A DNA stretch of 64,000 nucleotides from Monocercomonoides exilis (lineage: Eukaryota; Preaxostyla; Oxymonadida; Polymastigidae), in contig LSRY02000027.1 of assembly GCA_001643675.2 (NCBI GenBank), forward strand, positions 496,001 to 560,000. Direction: 5' to 3'. Positions 1 to 14,400 of this stretch are shown here, in pieces (the first letter of the stretch is position 1; each line of letters opens with the position of its first letter). The position numbers and the translations under genes were made by a program. Below the pieces are notes generated by a model, which saw only the letters and a list, made by a program, of their open reading frames with translations, was not told the DNA's origin and searched no databases.

Positions 1-386
1 TTGCAAATATCAGATTCAATACACCCACTCTTCAATGAATTAGGAAATGAACAAATTATTGAATAACAATTTTTGTTTTCCTCAAAAAAAATTTTTTCCC
101 TGATTTTTTCACCTTTATTCAAATAGAAAAAATTACATGGATTATCCTTTTCCGAAATTGATTTCATAATGCAAATTGCTTGATCGCATGCAATGAAGAT
201 GCACAATATTATTTTGATATTTCCAAATGATGGCATCTATTTATGAATGGCTCTTTTTTTTTGAAAAATATATTTCTTTCGATCATTATTCCCATTCTTA
301 TAACAAAAAGTGTTTTTCAACTTTTCAAAATATACTGAATTCTGTTAAAAATTTTAATTATTTTTCACAAAAAATTTTGATTCCTT

Positions 387-388
<2 letters not shown>

Positions 389-423
<35 letters not shown>
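389..423. repeat. Poly(T) run of 35
   Basis: An uninterrupted T run in intergenic DNA. Similar runs occur near 1752-1780 and 27069-27099. The exact length may be an assembly estimate. Confidence 0.9.
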
Positions 424-667
424 CGCGCTCTTTTAAAAACATTGATTTGAAAATCCTTTATTATCAGAATCGAAAAAACAAAATGTGCAGTTATTTTTAA
501 TCGCCACTTTTTCCATTTTTCAACACACTTTTGCAATGATTATATCAAAATTTATTCTCACTATCTTTTTTGGAAAAATGAGCAACATCAGTTTGCACAT
601 TCTAATTAAGATGTTGATATTTTTGAAATGTATTTTACAGAAATCCCATTGAGAAAAAAATTCTGAT

Positions 668-705
668 CTGATCTCAAACGAAAGTTTGATTTCAAAAAGG
701 ATCAA
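668..705. repeat. Diverged solo copy of the inverted-repeat arm
   Basis: This stretch shares GATTTCAAAAAG, and looser similarity on both sides, with the right arm of the 1463-1668 element. No partner arm was found. It may be a degraded relative of that element. Confidence 0.4.
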
Positions 706-1462
706 GTATTTTTTCCTCCAACTAGTTTAACAAGAGTAACAAAATAATGAATAAAAAAGGCAAGTATCTTTTCATTAAAAAATGTTTGCATATGGGTATT
801 TTTTTTGAAATCATAAAATATATCGGAGTGCTGATTTATCAAATGTTGTTTATTATTGAATAGAGATTTTATATATAAATGATAAATTTCATCAAAACCA
901 TTTCAAATACAAATGTTTAAGATGAAATAAAGAAAAACATTTGTTTGATATGAATGTTCACTTTTCAGGGATCATTTTCAAATATTCAGATGGAAATTTT
1001 TTTTGGTATTTTTTGATAGAAAAAATTGATTTCAAAAATAATAACCCATATCGTTTCTCAAAATTCTATAATAATTGCATGCACAACTTTGAAATCGAGT
1101 GAGCTGAAAAAAGAATGATGAATGGAGAAGAAACAGAAGAAGAGAATGTTTAGGGAAGATTGCTTCGATTGCTGGAACTTTCCTTTTGAGACCATCAATT
1201 GCGAAATGAACAACATTCTGAGTTTATTGGCAGTATTGTTTAGATGTTTCGATCAGTAATTAATCTTCTCACAAAAATAGGCTAAAATGCAACAACTTGG
1301 AAAGGAATAACTTATAAGATCTGTTGAAGACAAATTCTTGTCAGGGAGACCATTGTCACATTAAAAAAAATGTTGTTCCAGACGACTTTTTTGATTTTCA
1401 AAAATTCAACAAAAAATTCATTCACTCATTTGCGAAAAACAATGGGACAAATATATGAATAT

Positions 1463-1668
1463 GGCTGACACTTTTTGAAATCACACTTTCGTTCGAGTTT
1501 TGATCAAAAAAATATTCTTAAAGGGATATTAGAAATAAATTTGTTTTAATAATAATAACATCGTAAACTATATGTATTATCAGTTTTAGTTCAATTTTAC
1601 TAAATCCCTTTAAGAGAATTTTTTTGATCAAAACTCGAACAAAAGTGTGATTTCAAAAAGCATCAGCC
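1463..1668. repeat. 206-bp near-palindromic element, 64-bp inverted arms
   Basis: The arms are 1463-1526 and 1605-1668, around a 78-bp AT-rich centre. Read inward, both begin GGCTGA and share CTTTTTGAAATCACACTTT and GTTCGAGTTTTGATCAAAAA. About five mismatches separate them over 64 positions. No coding capacity is seen in the centre. The size and long terminal inverted repeats suit a MITE or fold-back element. I see no clear target-site duplication, so the outer limits are uncertain. A diverged copy of the arm sequence lies near 668-705. Confidence 0.75.
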
Positions 1669-1745
1669 TTTTTTCTTTTTTCTTTTCTTTTATTTTTTCT
1701 TTCTTTTCTTTTTTCTTTTCTTTTCTTTTTTTTCTTTTCTTTCTT

Positions 1746-1781
<36 letters not shown>

Positions 1782-2423
1782 CTTTTTCTTTTTTTTTATG
1801 AATATAACTAACATCATATTAAACGGTTAAGGAATATTCACAACAAAATAATCTTAAATAATCTATCAAATAATAAAAGTCCATGCAGATTGAGGGAATT
1901 GAATATTTTTTCCCCTTCACTCACAACTATTTTATAATAATAAAACGCCAGCAAAGAAAGGGTCATTGAAAGAAAGACAGACCGATCACGAGTTTTTCCA
2001 GGATATTCTGTTTATAAATGATTTTTATTGAAAGAATGAGAAACATGCGCAATAAATGTGTTCCAATCAACAAGTCAAACAAGTTGCAATCACTTGTTTT
2101 TTTCAGTATTTGCCATTTTTCAAATTTATTCAATGTTATCGTCAAGTGTCAAAAATTTTTTGTAGAAGTATTTATCTAACAATATTATATTCAAAGTGAC
2201 AATATTAATATTTTCTCACTATTCTTTTTGCAACATATTATTGAATAATATAACAAGACTAATAATAAAATGAAAGCAGAAAAAGTCCAGAACAATTCAC
2301 AGGTTTTTTCAGAAAAGTTCAAGATTCACACAATTTTTTCAATTCGAACCATATTTATTTTTCGGTAATTGTTATAAAAAGAAAATCTTCTTTATTTATT
2401 GTTAATTCAAAACAACTGAGTAA

Positions 2424-5400
2424 ATGAGATTCTTAAACACAATTCATTGTTTTGCAACTTTGCATTTAGCTTCATTTTTTTTCTGTGTAGATGGTGACCA
2501 ACTTTTCCCAACAAATGACTTATTTAGGTTATGTGGAGATAAAAAATCAAATGCCTGCGACAAAGGTGTGAATTTAGCAATCAATAATAATTTCGATTTG
2601 AAAAAAGTTATTATTATTTTCTCTATCATTATTATTATTGTTTTCATTATTATTATTTTTATTGTTTTCTTCCATTATTCTCAGATCGTTTCGAAATCGG
2701 ATTCAAAAATGCTCTTCTCACACATTTTGTTGAAAGCAATTCCTCGTTGGTAATATCATGTTCAGAACTTTATCATTGCTCTGACAATCCTATTTTTAGA
2801 TGTAAGAGTTTATCGGCCGTTGAAATTTTTGGTTGTTTAATTTGTTTCAAGGAATTTTCCTCTTCATGCCCAATATCTTTGACTGAAAGCACAGCTTCTT
2901 TATCCAATATCAGCCTTTACTGTGATGTACCAACGTTTATTGTTCCCCCTTTTCTGGAATCCAATTTGTCAACTTCTCAATTTGCTTGCTGTGGATTGTT
3001 GACAATGTTTCATTGTTCGTTTTCCTCAATGATGATTTCGTCTTTGCCATTTCTTTTTTCAGAAGCAGTATCTCACGTCTCTGCTATGCATTCTTCTTTT
3101 GAGAACATTTCTTATTTCAAAACAGAGAGACAATCTCGAAATCGTTTCACGGCATCAACAGCTCATCATTACACAACAATCTCCAGCTGCTCGTTTTTTT
3201 CAGTCAATGATGTGTATGATGGTGGACTGTTTCATTCCATAAATTGCCCTTGCTCATCTTTGTCTTCGTTGAATAACACTTTCATATCTTGCAACCGTTT
3301 GTCAAATGTTCGTTATTCTGGAACTGAAGAAAACCCATTATCTCTTGAAAGGACAGTTATTGAGACTGCAGGAGAGCATTTGTTTGTTTGGTGTGAATGG
3401 AAAAATGCGTCACCAAATGGATTTGGAGGTGCTATCTACATATCACACGGCGGATCATCAATAAATGTTTCTCATTGCTTATTCAATGACATTAACAGCA
3501 CAAATGATCAAGCAAACAATCATGGAGGTGCAATATTTATTGCAAATTTGGTAAATGCACTTGTTGATTCATCAAATTTTAGTAAGTGTTGTGCAAATCA
3601 AGGAGGGGCAATGTGCAGCGTTGATCATGTGAAAAATGAGCAATGCAAAGATCTTGTTTTTGAAAATTGTTCCATTTCAAGTGAATATGGGATGGTGTGC
3701 TACTTGCGCCCTCAATATCTTCAAGAATCAGGAACATTCATTTTCTCAAATTGTCGATTTGTGAAGAATTCGGCCGGAGATTCTGCAGGATGCATGTATT
3801 TTAGTTATTATTTACCAGATATCAGCTCCTCAACGTTTTTAATCACCGAAAACGTGTTTCTGTTTAATTTATTAAATGGAACAAGCACAAGTGTAAGTCG
3901 TTACGGAGGAACTGGAATGAATTTTGATGGGCTTTCAGAACAGGCTGCAAGAATATCCTTCATTAAATTTTGTTTTTTCCACCAAAACAAAGCAAACAAT
4001 GGAATGGGAAATGATGTGAGAATAAATGGAGGCAAAGTGACTTCAAATCCTTTTTTTGAATCATATTCAACAACAACAGAAAAGCGAGTGTGGTACAACG
4101 GCACGTCGGATAGCGAAGAATATAATGGATGGCTTCCAGTGGGGATATTTTTACTGACTCGATATACTCATCAAAATGGAAATGATTTGGATGAGCTTTG
4201 TGGGTTGAACGACACAACACCCTGCAGAACAATAGAACATGTTTTCGGAAAATTGAGAAACGATGTTGAGTGCAAAGTAATACTGCTTGAATCATCTTTT
4301 TCTCCCTCTTCTGTGCTATTCATCAACAGCAATAAAGTCAAAGTGATTGGTAATGGAACAGACAAATCAGTCGTAAGAACAAGCATGCTGTCAAACTCTG
4401 CAGCCCTGTTTTCAATTAATGCCGGAGATTTAAGTATATTTTCTTTGGAGATTGATCACAACACTGCAATAGAAACTATTGAACTATTATCTGTTTCTGG
4501 TTCATCTGGGAAGGCTCACCTGAAGCATCTTCTCATCACTTCTACAAGGGCTCAGCCCACTTCTTTTAACAAGCCTTTGTTTGATATTGCTTTCGGAAGC
4601 ATTTCAATTGATTCCTGTATTGTGTCTTCTTTGAGAACAAGCACTCAGCTCATAAGGGCTCCAATTTCATCTTTTTCTGAAATTTCTAACACTAACCTCA
4701 CAGAGGTCATTCGAAGCTCAGGAAATGGAGGAGTGATTGAATGCAATCCGATAAATACGGAGTCATTAACATTGAACAACATCTCGTTTTCCGGGTGCAA
4801 ATGTGAAAGTGGAAATGGAGGATGCATTTCCATTATAATGCAACCTGGCTCAAAAGCGAGACTTGGAGAAATTGATTCGCTGACTTTTGCTGACTGTTGT
4901 GCACAGGGAGCAGGAAGCAACGGATACGGGGGTGCAATTTTCCTGAAATTGGAAAATTCAGCCAATGATTTTGTCTTTGACAAGATGACATTCACCAACT
5001 GCCGTGCTTCGCAATTCGGCAACAACATTTTTATTGAGGTAGCGAATTTCAGCCAAGTGATCAATGCAGATCGGTTGAAGTTCAGCCCTCAACTGAATGT
5101 GCTCACTGATCTGTGCGGATACGAAAATAACAATCACTCATTTGCGATTCCTCTTGTTCTTTATCTCCGAAGCAAACCGACCGAGTTTTATGTTGGAAAT
5201 ACGAATAAAAGAGATTGGCATATGTGTGGATTTGCTGACGAGCAATGCTCAACTGTTGATTATGTTCTCTTGCAACACAAAACATCAAGCGGAGTGTCAA
5301 TTGCTGTTGATGGCAGTTCCACTCTTTCACGAGAGATATCTCTGTCTGAAGGAACCACAAGTGTTCGAGGGATTAGAGCTCAGACACAGCTCATCGTAAA

Positions 5401-8400
5401 CGATAATTCGACAAAAAATCAAGATGGGATGATTATCAGCAGTGCAATAACTTCTTTTTCGAGCATCAAGTTTTATCTGCCAAGCTCGCTCTCTGGAAGA
5501 GAAGCACTGTTTCTGGTGCAGTCAGGATCCTTCTTGTCTGAGCAGTGTGCGCTGATGCTTATGTCAAGCACAACATTATCTTACAGTTTTATTATTTGCA
5601 TGGGTGGAACAAGCGCAGTGAAATCGCTTGTGGTGAAAGGATTCAAATTTACAGAAGCACCTCTGATGATTTCATGCACGAACGGGCAGCTTAACACTGA
5701 GTTATGCAACATTTCGAATACAACTTCCGCATCAAATGAAGGAATAATTGAATGCACAAACGGAGGTTCACTGACTCTTCAGAATTCGACAATGGAAGGA
5801 ATTGTATGTGACAACAAGGCAGCTATAACGATTGAAAATGGAAAAACAGTGAAAGTGGAAAAAATCAACATGAAATCCATTGAACTCGCAAATGGAAATG
5901 GAAGCGCAATGAATATTGTGATGAATACAGGAAATGTTGTTGAGATTAGAGAGTCAACATTTTACAACTGTTTGGCTCACTCGGGTTGTGGAGGAGGGAT
6001 ATATGCTTCGTTTGTTGGAAGCGGAAAGCTGAGCATCGGAAAAGATGGAACATTCACATCGTTTTCAAAGTGTGGAGCAAGTGATACAAGAACTCAATGC
6101 GGATACGGGGGAGGGCTGTTTGTGAAGGCTGCTGGTCAGTTCAATGATTATTATATATCTTCAATCAGCTTTACGAGCAGTGTTGAAAAAAACCATGCGA
6201 CGAAAGGAGGAAACAACATGTTTTTTGATGAAGCGAATTTGGCAGATTTGATGAATTCTGGAAAAGTGGATGTGACGATCTCGACAAATGCAGCAGAATA
6301 CGATGATGCAATGGGCTTCGAAAATGGGGATACGGATTATGCAATTCCACTGGCTCTGTATTTCATTGCTCCCTTTCCTTTGCCAGCACTCGTTGGAGGA
6401 AACAACACAAGAGATTTCAGTGGATGTGGCCACTCGGGCTATCCTTGCTCAACAATCGCATTCACAGTCGATCTTCGTTTTTCTTCATTGGACAAAGACA
6501 TTTTGCTTGATCCTTCATTTATTTGGAGCGAAGAGACAGAAATGAATGTTTGCGAATGGAAAGTGAAATGCGCCCAAAAGAACACAAGAATTGCTGTTTC
6601 TCCACCACCTCCAACAGATTCATCTTCTTTAATAACAGTCACTCAGCCAGCGACAATAACGAATATCACTTTTGTTTTGTCATTATCGCTCAACTCCAGA
6701 ACATCTTTGATTCAGTGCAACGGAAATAGCCTTACATTAAACAGTTGCGGATTTTCGATAACTTATTCAGAAGAAAACAACGAAATCAATTTCATCTTTG
6801 CAAAAATAATCGGAGGAACATTTGTTGCAAATGATTTTGTTGTTGCAGAAACAAATAAAATTGTGTTTTCAGAGAGTCCGTTTTTGTTTGAGGGAGGAAG
6901 TTCGTTCACGATGCAGAGCTGCGAATTCAACGGAATAACAGTGAAGAACGGAAATGGTGGATTGTTAAGTGCATATGGAAATAGAGGAAGCTGTGAGATT
7001 GTGATTGACGGATGCCAGATAAGTTCATCATGTAAAGACGGAAACGAGCTGAAAGGAGGAGCTTTGTTTATCCAGAAACAGGGGAATATGGATGTTACTG
7101 TGAATAACACAAGATTCAGCAGTTGTAATGTGCCAAACAGCGAAGAATCAAACAGTGGAAGAGGATTAGGAGGAGGGATATATTTGAATGTTTCAGATAA
7201 TAATGGAGTTTATTCACTGAAAAATCTGACATTCTTTGAGTGCAAAGCGTGGAAAGGAAACAACATATTTGTGGATGCCATCAACTTAACTGAAGCAGTT
7301 CGAACAGATAACTTCCAAATTGCTTGGAGAGAGATGGAAAAAACGGATTTGATGGGACATGAGCGAGTCTCCTGCAATCGAGATTATGCGATTCCTTTGG
7401 CTGCATTTCTGACTTCATTTTCTGGAAGTGGATATGTTGGAGGCGAGTCAGATGGAGGATACGATCACTCGGGATGCGGATTTTCATTTGCGCCTTGTCA
7501 TTCAATCAGCAAAGTTGTTGAATTGAGATTTGGATCAGCGCAAGAGCAAGGTACTGTTGTGGTTCTTCCATCGTTCCAGCTGGACAGCTGCACAAGGCTT
7601 GCCTCATGTTATGTTTCAATTTTTGCAACAACAAAAGGCACATCAATTTTTGTCTGCAGCAACGCAAGCGCCGATGGTGACGGCTTAATCGAAACAGCAA
7701 CAGAAGTGTCGATTTCGAATATCACTTTTTCAATGCCTTCAAGCTTCGTTGAAGCACCTCGATTATGTCTGATTCTGTGCCAACAATCAACTTTAAGAGT
7801 TTCAAATTGCTCGGTGACAAGGCAAATAGAACGCGAGGCAATTCAATTCAGCATTCTTTGTGCAACAGGAGGCGAAATTCATTTAACTGAATTTGAGCTG
7901 AAAAGAATTGATTTTGGAGAAGTTACAGCAGTCGAGCTGAGCGGACAAGGAACATCTTTATTTGTAGTAGGATGCACTTTTGAAGCGGTTGAGAGTCTGT
8001 CACATGATGGACTGATTCACTTGACTGGTGAATCTTCAGCCGACATCAAGAAGCTAACAGTCAATAGCTCAGCACTAGAAAGTGGCAGTGTTATTTCTTT
8101 TGGGGAAGGAAATGGAATGAAAATTGCATCAAGCGAATTGTCGAACGTGACTCGAAACAACGGGAATGGCTCAGTCTTTTCAGGCGTTATTGGGCAAGGA
8201 AAGCGAGTGGAGATCAGCAACTGTGTGTTTTCAAAAGATATGTGCCAAGGAGAGGTTCCGTTTGGCGGGATGGGGGCATTGAATGTGTCGGATGGAGGAG
8301 AGCTGATTTTCACTCAGAATAGAGTGGAGAGCTGCACAGCACTGGGAGCACAGGGATATGGAGGAGGGCTGCACCTGAAATTCGATGCAAATGCACAGTA

Positions 8401-11400
8401 TTCTATGAAGTCAAACACTTTCACAGGAAATCTTGCTTCAAAGGGAAACGACTTATTACTGCTTTGCGGGAATCCAGAAACGCTGATCAAAGAAGATCTG
8501 TGGTTTGGGACAATCGACGAGCTGAACACGCCTGAGCCAAATTTCTGGGTTATGGACTCGGTCGAAAGCACAGAAATTGATTACTCGATCAAGAAATATC
8601 TGTTTTCTGGAACAGGAGATATCATCTTTGTTGAGGCAGGAAAAAGCACTTTGCCGAACTGTGGAAGCGATGCGAATCCATGCGATCGATTGGAAGTTGG
8701 TGTTGGCAACCTGAAAGAGAACCAAACGACTGTCCAGATCAATAACCACAATTGGGTTTCTGGAGAGATGAGAAGAGATGGTAAATCGCTCACAATCCGC
8801 GGAGTTGCTTCTAAATCAGAACTGAGAATAGAAAGCAACGGTTTCTTCAATGTGGTTGATGATATTACACCAACAGAACTACTGCTCAACAGACTTATTT
8901 TCAAACTACCAATCTCACCGGTAGAAGGCAACGCTGGGGTTATTCAGATGAATGGCGGACGAGTGACAATATTGAATTGTGAATTTGGAGGAAGCGATGG
9001 CTCTGTAGAAGCTGGAAAGCTTTGGATCGTTGTTGGAGGAGGAGGAGAGGCGCATCTTGAGAGTGTATCATTTTCTTATCAGACTTTTCTATTGAGCTTC
9101 GGAATTGCTCGTTTGGAGAGAGGGAAAATGTCCATCAACAATCTGAATGCGTCTCACATAACATCTGAAGGAGATGGATTGATCAAGAAAATTGAAGGTG
9201 AAAGCTTTGAAGCTAAGGCAGCAAATATCACCGATTGCTCCGCTTCTAATGGAGGGATATTTATTCTGAAGAATGTGGAGCAGGCATCAATTTCTGGAGG
9301 ATGCGAGTTTTTGAGATGCAAATCGAACAACAGCGATGGAGGTGTTGCCAAATGTGAGCTTGCCTTCGAGAACAGATTTGATATGGAAAACGTTGTAATC
9401 AGTGAATGTGAAGCCAATGAGACAAGCGGAAGAGGAGGAGGCATTTTTCTTTATTCGAGTGACGATTCCACAAACAACTTCAAATTGGGAGAGATGGAGT
9501 TCATGGAAAATAATGCTTGGTGCGGGAGGGATTTGTTTGTCAGTTGTTCTGATCTGAACCAAACAGTGAGCAAGAGTCGCTTCATCTATAACTTATATGG
9601 CGAAAATGAGGTGTCTGCAGTGGATATGAAAGGCATTGACAAAAGATTTGATGGCGAAGCAATTGATCTACTTCTATTTCTGGTGAAATACGAATCGGAT
9701 GAAGTGTTTATCGATAAAAATGGCTTTGATATGATTGGATGTGGCAGTTTGAACTTTCCCTGCTCGTCTTTTTGGAGAGGTGTGAAAAACGCTAATTTGA
9801 ATTCTTCAAATAGAATTATATGGATTTGCTCAAACGCAATCATTCAAGACGAATTTGATTTATCAAATTTCGAAGTCAAGTCCTCTGTCCCTGAAGAGCA
9901 CGCAAAGTTTGATTTTGCTTCTGAAATACTTGGTTCCGGCTCTTTTTCTGCAATCATCACAAATTCGAAGAATCTTCAATTTTTCCTTGTTGATTTCGTG
10001 TTGCCGTTGGGATTCAACACCAATCGAAAAGTTCTAGTTTCATCTTTCTCTGAAAATGGTGTGCTGCATTTGACTGATTGTGCATTTTCCACAAAGGAAC
10101 AAGACACGCTTTCATATTCTCTGATTTCTGCAAGTGGAGGAACATTTACGCTGATTCGTTGTTCAATTGAAGATGTGAAGTTTGATTTCACACCAATTTC
10201 TGCTTCTTCTTCGGCTGTAATTGAAGCATGCAATATTTCTGGGGCAAAAACAGAGAATGGGGCAGAAGGTGGAGCTCTTCGAATCTCGTTGAAAGCAGAG
10301 CAGCAATTGATGATCAACAAAACAATAGGAAAAAATTGTGAATGCTCACAGACAATTGGAAAAGGTGGGTTTCTTTTTGTAGATAGCACGGATTCAGAAA
10401 GCACCGCTCCTTTTGTTTTTGATGCAATCACTTTGGAAGTCAATGAGGCGAAAATTGGGGAGCATATTTACATTTTGTCGAATGATTTGAATGCAACAGT
10501 CAAATCATCTTCATTTATATTTGATTATTCTTCAATGGAAAATTCATCAAATCTGTTCGTAGGGAGTGACGATACATTTAACAGCACCAACCTTTTCAGA
10601 TTTCTTGAGGGTTATTCGAATTCCCAAATATATGTCTCTTCACTTGGCTTTGATGTGAAGAGGTGTGGAAGTGCAGACGATCCATGCTTTTCTTTCTGGA
10701 AAGGGATGCAGCAGATTGATGGAAGCGAGACAAAAAAGGAGATAATAATTCACGACACGACAGTTTTGAAGGACAGCTTTGTTCTTTCCGACTTCAAGAT
10801 ATGCTCTGGAACAACATCTGAAGTGGAAGCCAGCCATTCGACGTTGGCAGTTAGCCAAGAAGAACCAGCGGAAGGAAAAGGATTGATCAGAAACAATAAG
10901 GCTCTGACATTTTCGTGGATAATTCTATCAGTGGAGTTTATACATGAAAATGGAGAAGAAACCATTGTGAAAAACGAAGATGGAACTTTAACGTTTGAAG
11001 AGTGCTGGTTTTCTTCAACAAGCACGGACAATATGGCACAAAACTATGTGTTTGTGGAAATGGGGAAAGGGGTGCTGATTGTTGATAGCCTGAATGTTGA
11101 AAGGATCCACACGAAGCGAGGCGTATTTGATGTGTTTGGCAAATGTGAATGCAAAATGAACAAAATGAATGTTCTTTCATCCACAATTGAGAGCGGAAGC
11201 ATAATTAACGTGAAGAATGCAGCAGAAACTACAAGACTCAATATGAAAACAATAATAAATATAAATGAATCGACATTCTTTTCTGTTTCAAGGAAGGATG
11301 ATGGATCGTGTGTTAGCAGCAGCAATTGCAGCAGAAAAAGTGTTGAAATGATTGTGAAAAATTCGTCAATCGAGTCGTGCAAAGCTCTTTCGTCTGAGAA

Positions 11401-14400
11401 AGGCGGTTCTCTTTTCTTTTTGCAGAGTTCGGATGGATCGCTGAAAGTGGAAGATTCACGAATAGCGCAATGCTCTTGTTCTGTTGCGAGTGGAAGAGGA
11501 GGCGGAGCATATTTGGAGTGTGAGGAAAGAGGAGAATTGTATTTTCTTTTCAAAAATATCACATTTTCTGGCAATGAGGCTTTTGTTGGCCGAGACATTT
11601 TCATTGAATGCACAAACATCTCGAACCAAATCAACGAGACACAGTTTGCAATGGATTTGAGGGCGGACTCTTTTATTCGCCTGAATGCGATTTATGGGAT
11701 TGATCCAACACTCTCCGAGCCAGTTGATTTGATCGACCTGATTACAATCTATCAGGCAAGCACGATTGTTATCTCGAACATGTTTGGGAAAGGAGGAGCA
11801 AATTATCGGCAGTGCGGAACGAACACTCGTCCTTGCCTGTCTGCTGGATATGGCATTGGTCACCTTGTGGGAGACTTCCTGAAGGTGGTAGCCATTGATG
11901 AACAAAGTGAGATTGAGAAGGAAATTGAGATAAATGATATAACCATCCAATCGAAGAGTTTCATAAAAGCTAAGCTAATTGCTTTATCTGCTATTCCTGC
12001 TATTGAAACTGCTTTGGTCAAAGCCAAAGGAAGAAATCGTCTGGAATCAATTGAGTTCCTGTTTGTGGAATCATTTTCATCTAATCACGAGGCGATTCTG
12101 GAAATTGATGAAGGCAGCATGCTGATCGTCGATGTTGCGTTTAAGCCGGAGAATTTCAATACAAAAGCTTCTTTTAATGAGCTCTTCCGGATGGAAGGCG
12201 GAATGCTGTTGATCAGCCAAGTTTCAGTCGAAAGAATTGATGCAAAGACTTTGTGCACATTCAAAAGAGGAACATGCCAATTTCGATCAGTTTTCATTAT
12301 TAATGTGGTGTCGCTTCGAGATCTGTTTGTTGTGTTGTGCGAAAACATCTCGATGAAGGAAGTGACGATCAGCAATACAACAAGTCAGATGAACATCTTC
12401 AGCTTTGATGGAACTGAGAACAAAGAGCAGAACATCTCAATGAGTGCTTCTTTATCCGAATGTTTAATTTTGAATGTTTCATGCAAAGGAGAGACGCCAA
12501 TTGTTTGTATCATCAATAGGAGAAATGTGAATATCTCAAATTGTGAAATAGGCAATTCCTCGTCAAATGTTGAGAAAGGAAATATGATATCTTTTCTGTT
12601 TTGCTCAAATGTTTTTTTTAATTCCTGCAGTTTCAGTGGAAATTTTCAAAATTCAAAAGAAAATCACATCAATACCACATTGATAGAGATCTGCAAATGG
12701 AATGGATCGCTTGTGGATGTTGCAAAGAGCAACGTAAGAATGAAAGATACCACAATGTGTAATTCGAAAGTTGGGGGGTTGTCTGTCCGTGGAGGAAGTG
12801 TGGAAATTGAAGATTGCAAGTTTGAGAACAACAACCCATCCATTGAAAAATATCTATCAATCAGAAGAAATATTCTCTGCTCGGATTCGGGAATGGTGAA
12901 TGTTGTCAGCTTGAAAGGAGGAGATGGATTGAAGGATAACACATCACTGTGGATTCTGGATGAGGGATGCACATTGGAGGGGATTGCAGGAGAGAGACCT
13001 TCTGCGCTGTTTATCCCTGTGCTGGAGTCGGCAGAGATGGGCAGAGGAGGAGAGAAGATAAGTCTGAGTGTGCGCGGAAAGTTGTTGGTGCCATGCAATC
13101 TGTCGGTGAGAGTGTGCTTCAGAGACGGGAGCGAAGAGCATATCGAGGGTCATGAGATCGAGGAAGATGGATATGTGGGGGAGAATGAAATCCAAACAAC
13201 CATTCTGTCGGCACAGCTGGCAGCGGTGGGTGCAGAGACAGAAGTGTCAGTGTGCATTCTGTTTGGCAGGAAAGATGCTCCTTCATCGACCGGGGCATTC
13301 ATCCTGAAGAACAGAAGTGAAACCCAAGGAAACAGCGATGAAAGAATTGCCGAAGGAGGGAAAGAAGGAAAATCACTTTGGCCAATCATCGTGATCATTA
13401 TGGCAATAATTCTCATGATCGTGATTATTGCATCTGTTGTTGTGACCATCCGATGGAGAAAGCAAAAGAGAAGAACCGAAGAGTTAGAAGAGATTGTGAA
13501 CGATAACATCAGAAAGGATCCGAAGGCATTTGAAATGGTGACGATGGAGATGTCACCCGAGGAGCAGTGGAAGAGAGCAGAGAGGGAAGCAGAGAAGAAG
13601 AATGAAGAAAAGATAAAGAAAAGAGTGTATGAGAAAAGCTTGGGGCACTCCGAGTCATCAGAGCATTTGCTGAGCGAGTGTGGCTCAACTGAATACATTC
13701 TTGGAAGAGATTCTGACAAGATCCCAGAATGGGCACTGGAAAAGGTTGAAGAAGAAGAGATTCGAAAGAGATCACCATCTCCGTCAATTTCTTCCACTTC
13801 CACCACAGACACTTCAGACACAGAATCCACATTTGTTCGCGGAGAGGATCTGTGTCCAACCACCTCATCCATGTCGAACTTAGTGGATGCGATGGCATGC
13901 TCATCCCCTCATGAAAAGCTTATTGTGGACTTGAGGGATTCTCTGTTCATGCTGCTTCATGGAAAGAACAAGACAAAGGAGATGGCGATTGGAAGTCTTC
14001 AGGAGAGGGAGATGACAGCTGCACAGATCCTGTTCTGGGTGGCGAATGGGGCGCTCCACGCCTTTGAGGACGAGGAAGATGACCTCCCTCTTTGGCCAAT
14101 CTGAGCCCGCACATTGTGCTCTTCTCTGAGCACATGGTCATCTGCATTGCCCTCCACTCCGACTGCTCCTCAGACTCAGACTCATCATCCGTCTCTTCAC
14201 TGACCATTGTTTCTTCCTCCTCCAACATTTCGGTGCTGAGCGAGAGATTCACCGACTCGCCTCCTCCTTCGTCAGCATTCGAAGATGAAGATAGCTTCAA
14301 AAAGGAGTGTCTGAGATGGAAGGCGCCTGAATTGCAGATGAACAAGAAGCTGGAGGCAACAGAGAAGTCGGTGGCGTTCTCGATCGGGATGATGCTGTGG

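Larger units (their letters stand above)
1..2423. other. Gene-free AT-rich region
   Basis: No reading frame here has the GC content or composition of the real genes in this window, and I could not build exons in it on either strand. It contains a 35-base T run (389-423), a long pyrimidine tract (about 1670-1797) and the inverted repeat at 1463-1668. The stretch at about 1100-1350 is less AT-rich and could be an old gene or transposon remnant, but it is full of stops in all frames I tried. Confidence 0.6.

Noticed and set aside
1100-1350. Possible transposase remnant (EDKFLSGRPLSH and nearby)
   Set aside because: Too short and interrupted to assign to a family.
13150-13872. Long minus-strand frame (240 residues) opposite the membrane-proximal part of the first giant gene
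   Set aside because: It is antisense to conserved coding sequence, has a skewed Ser/Phe composition from the opposite codon usage, and has no domain.
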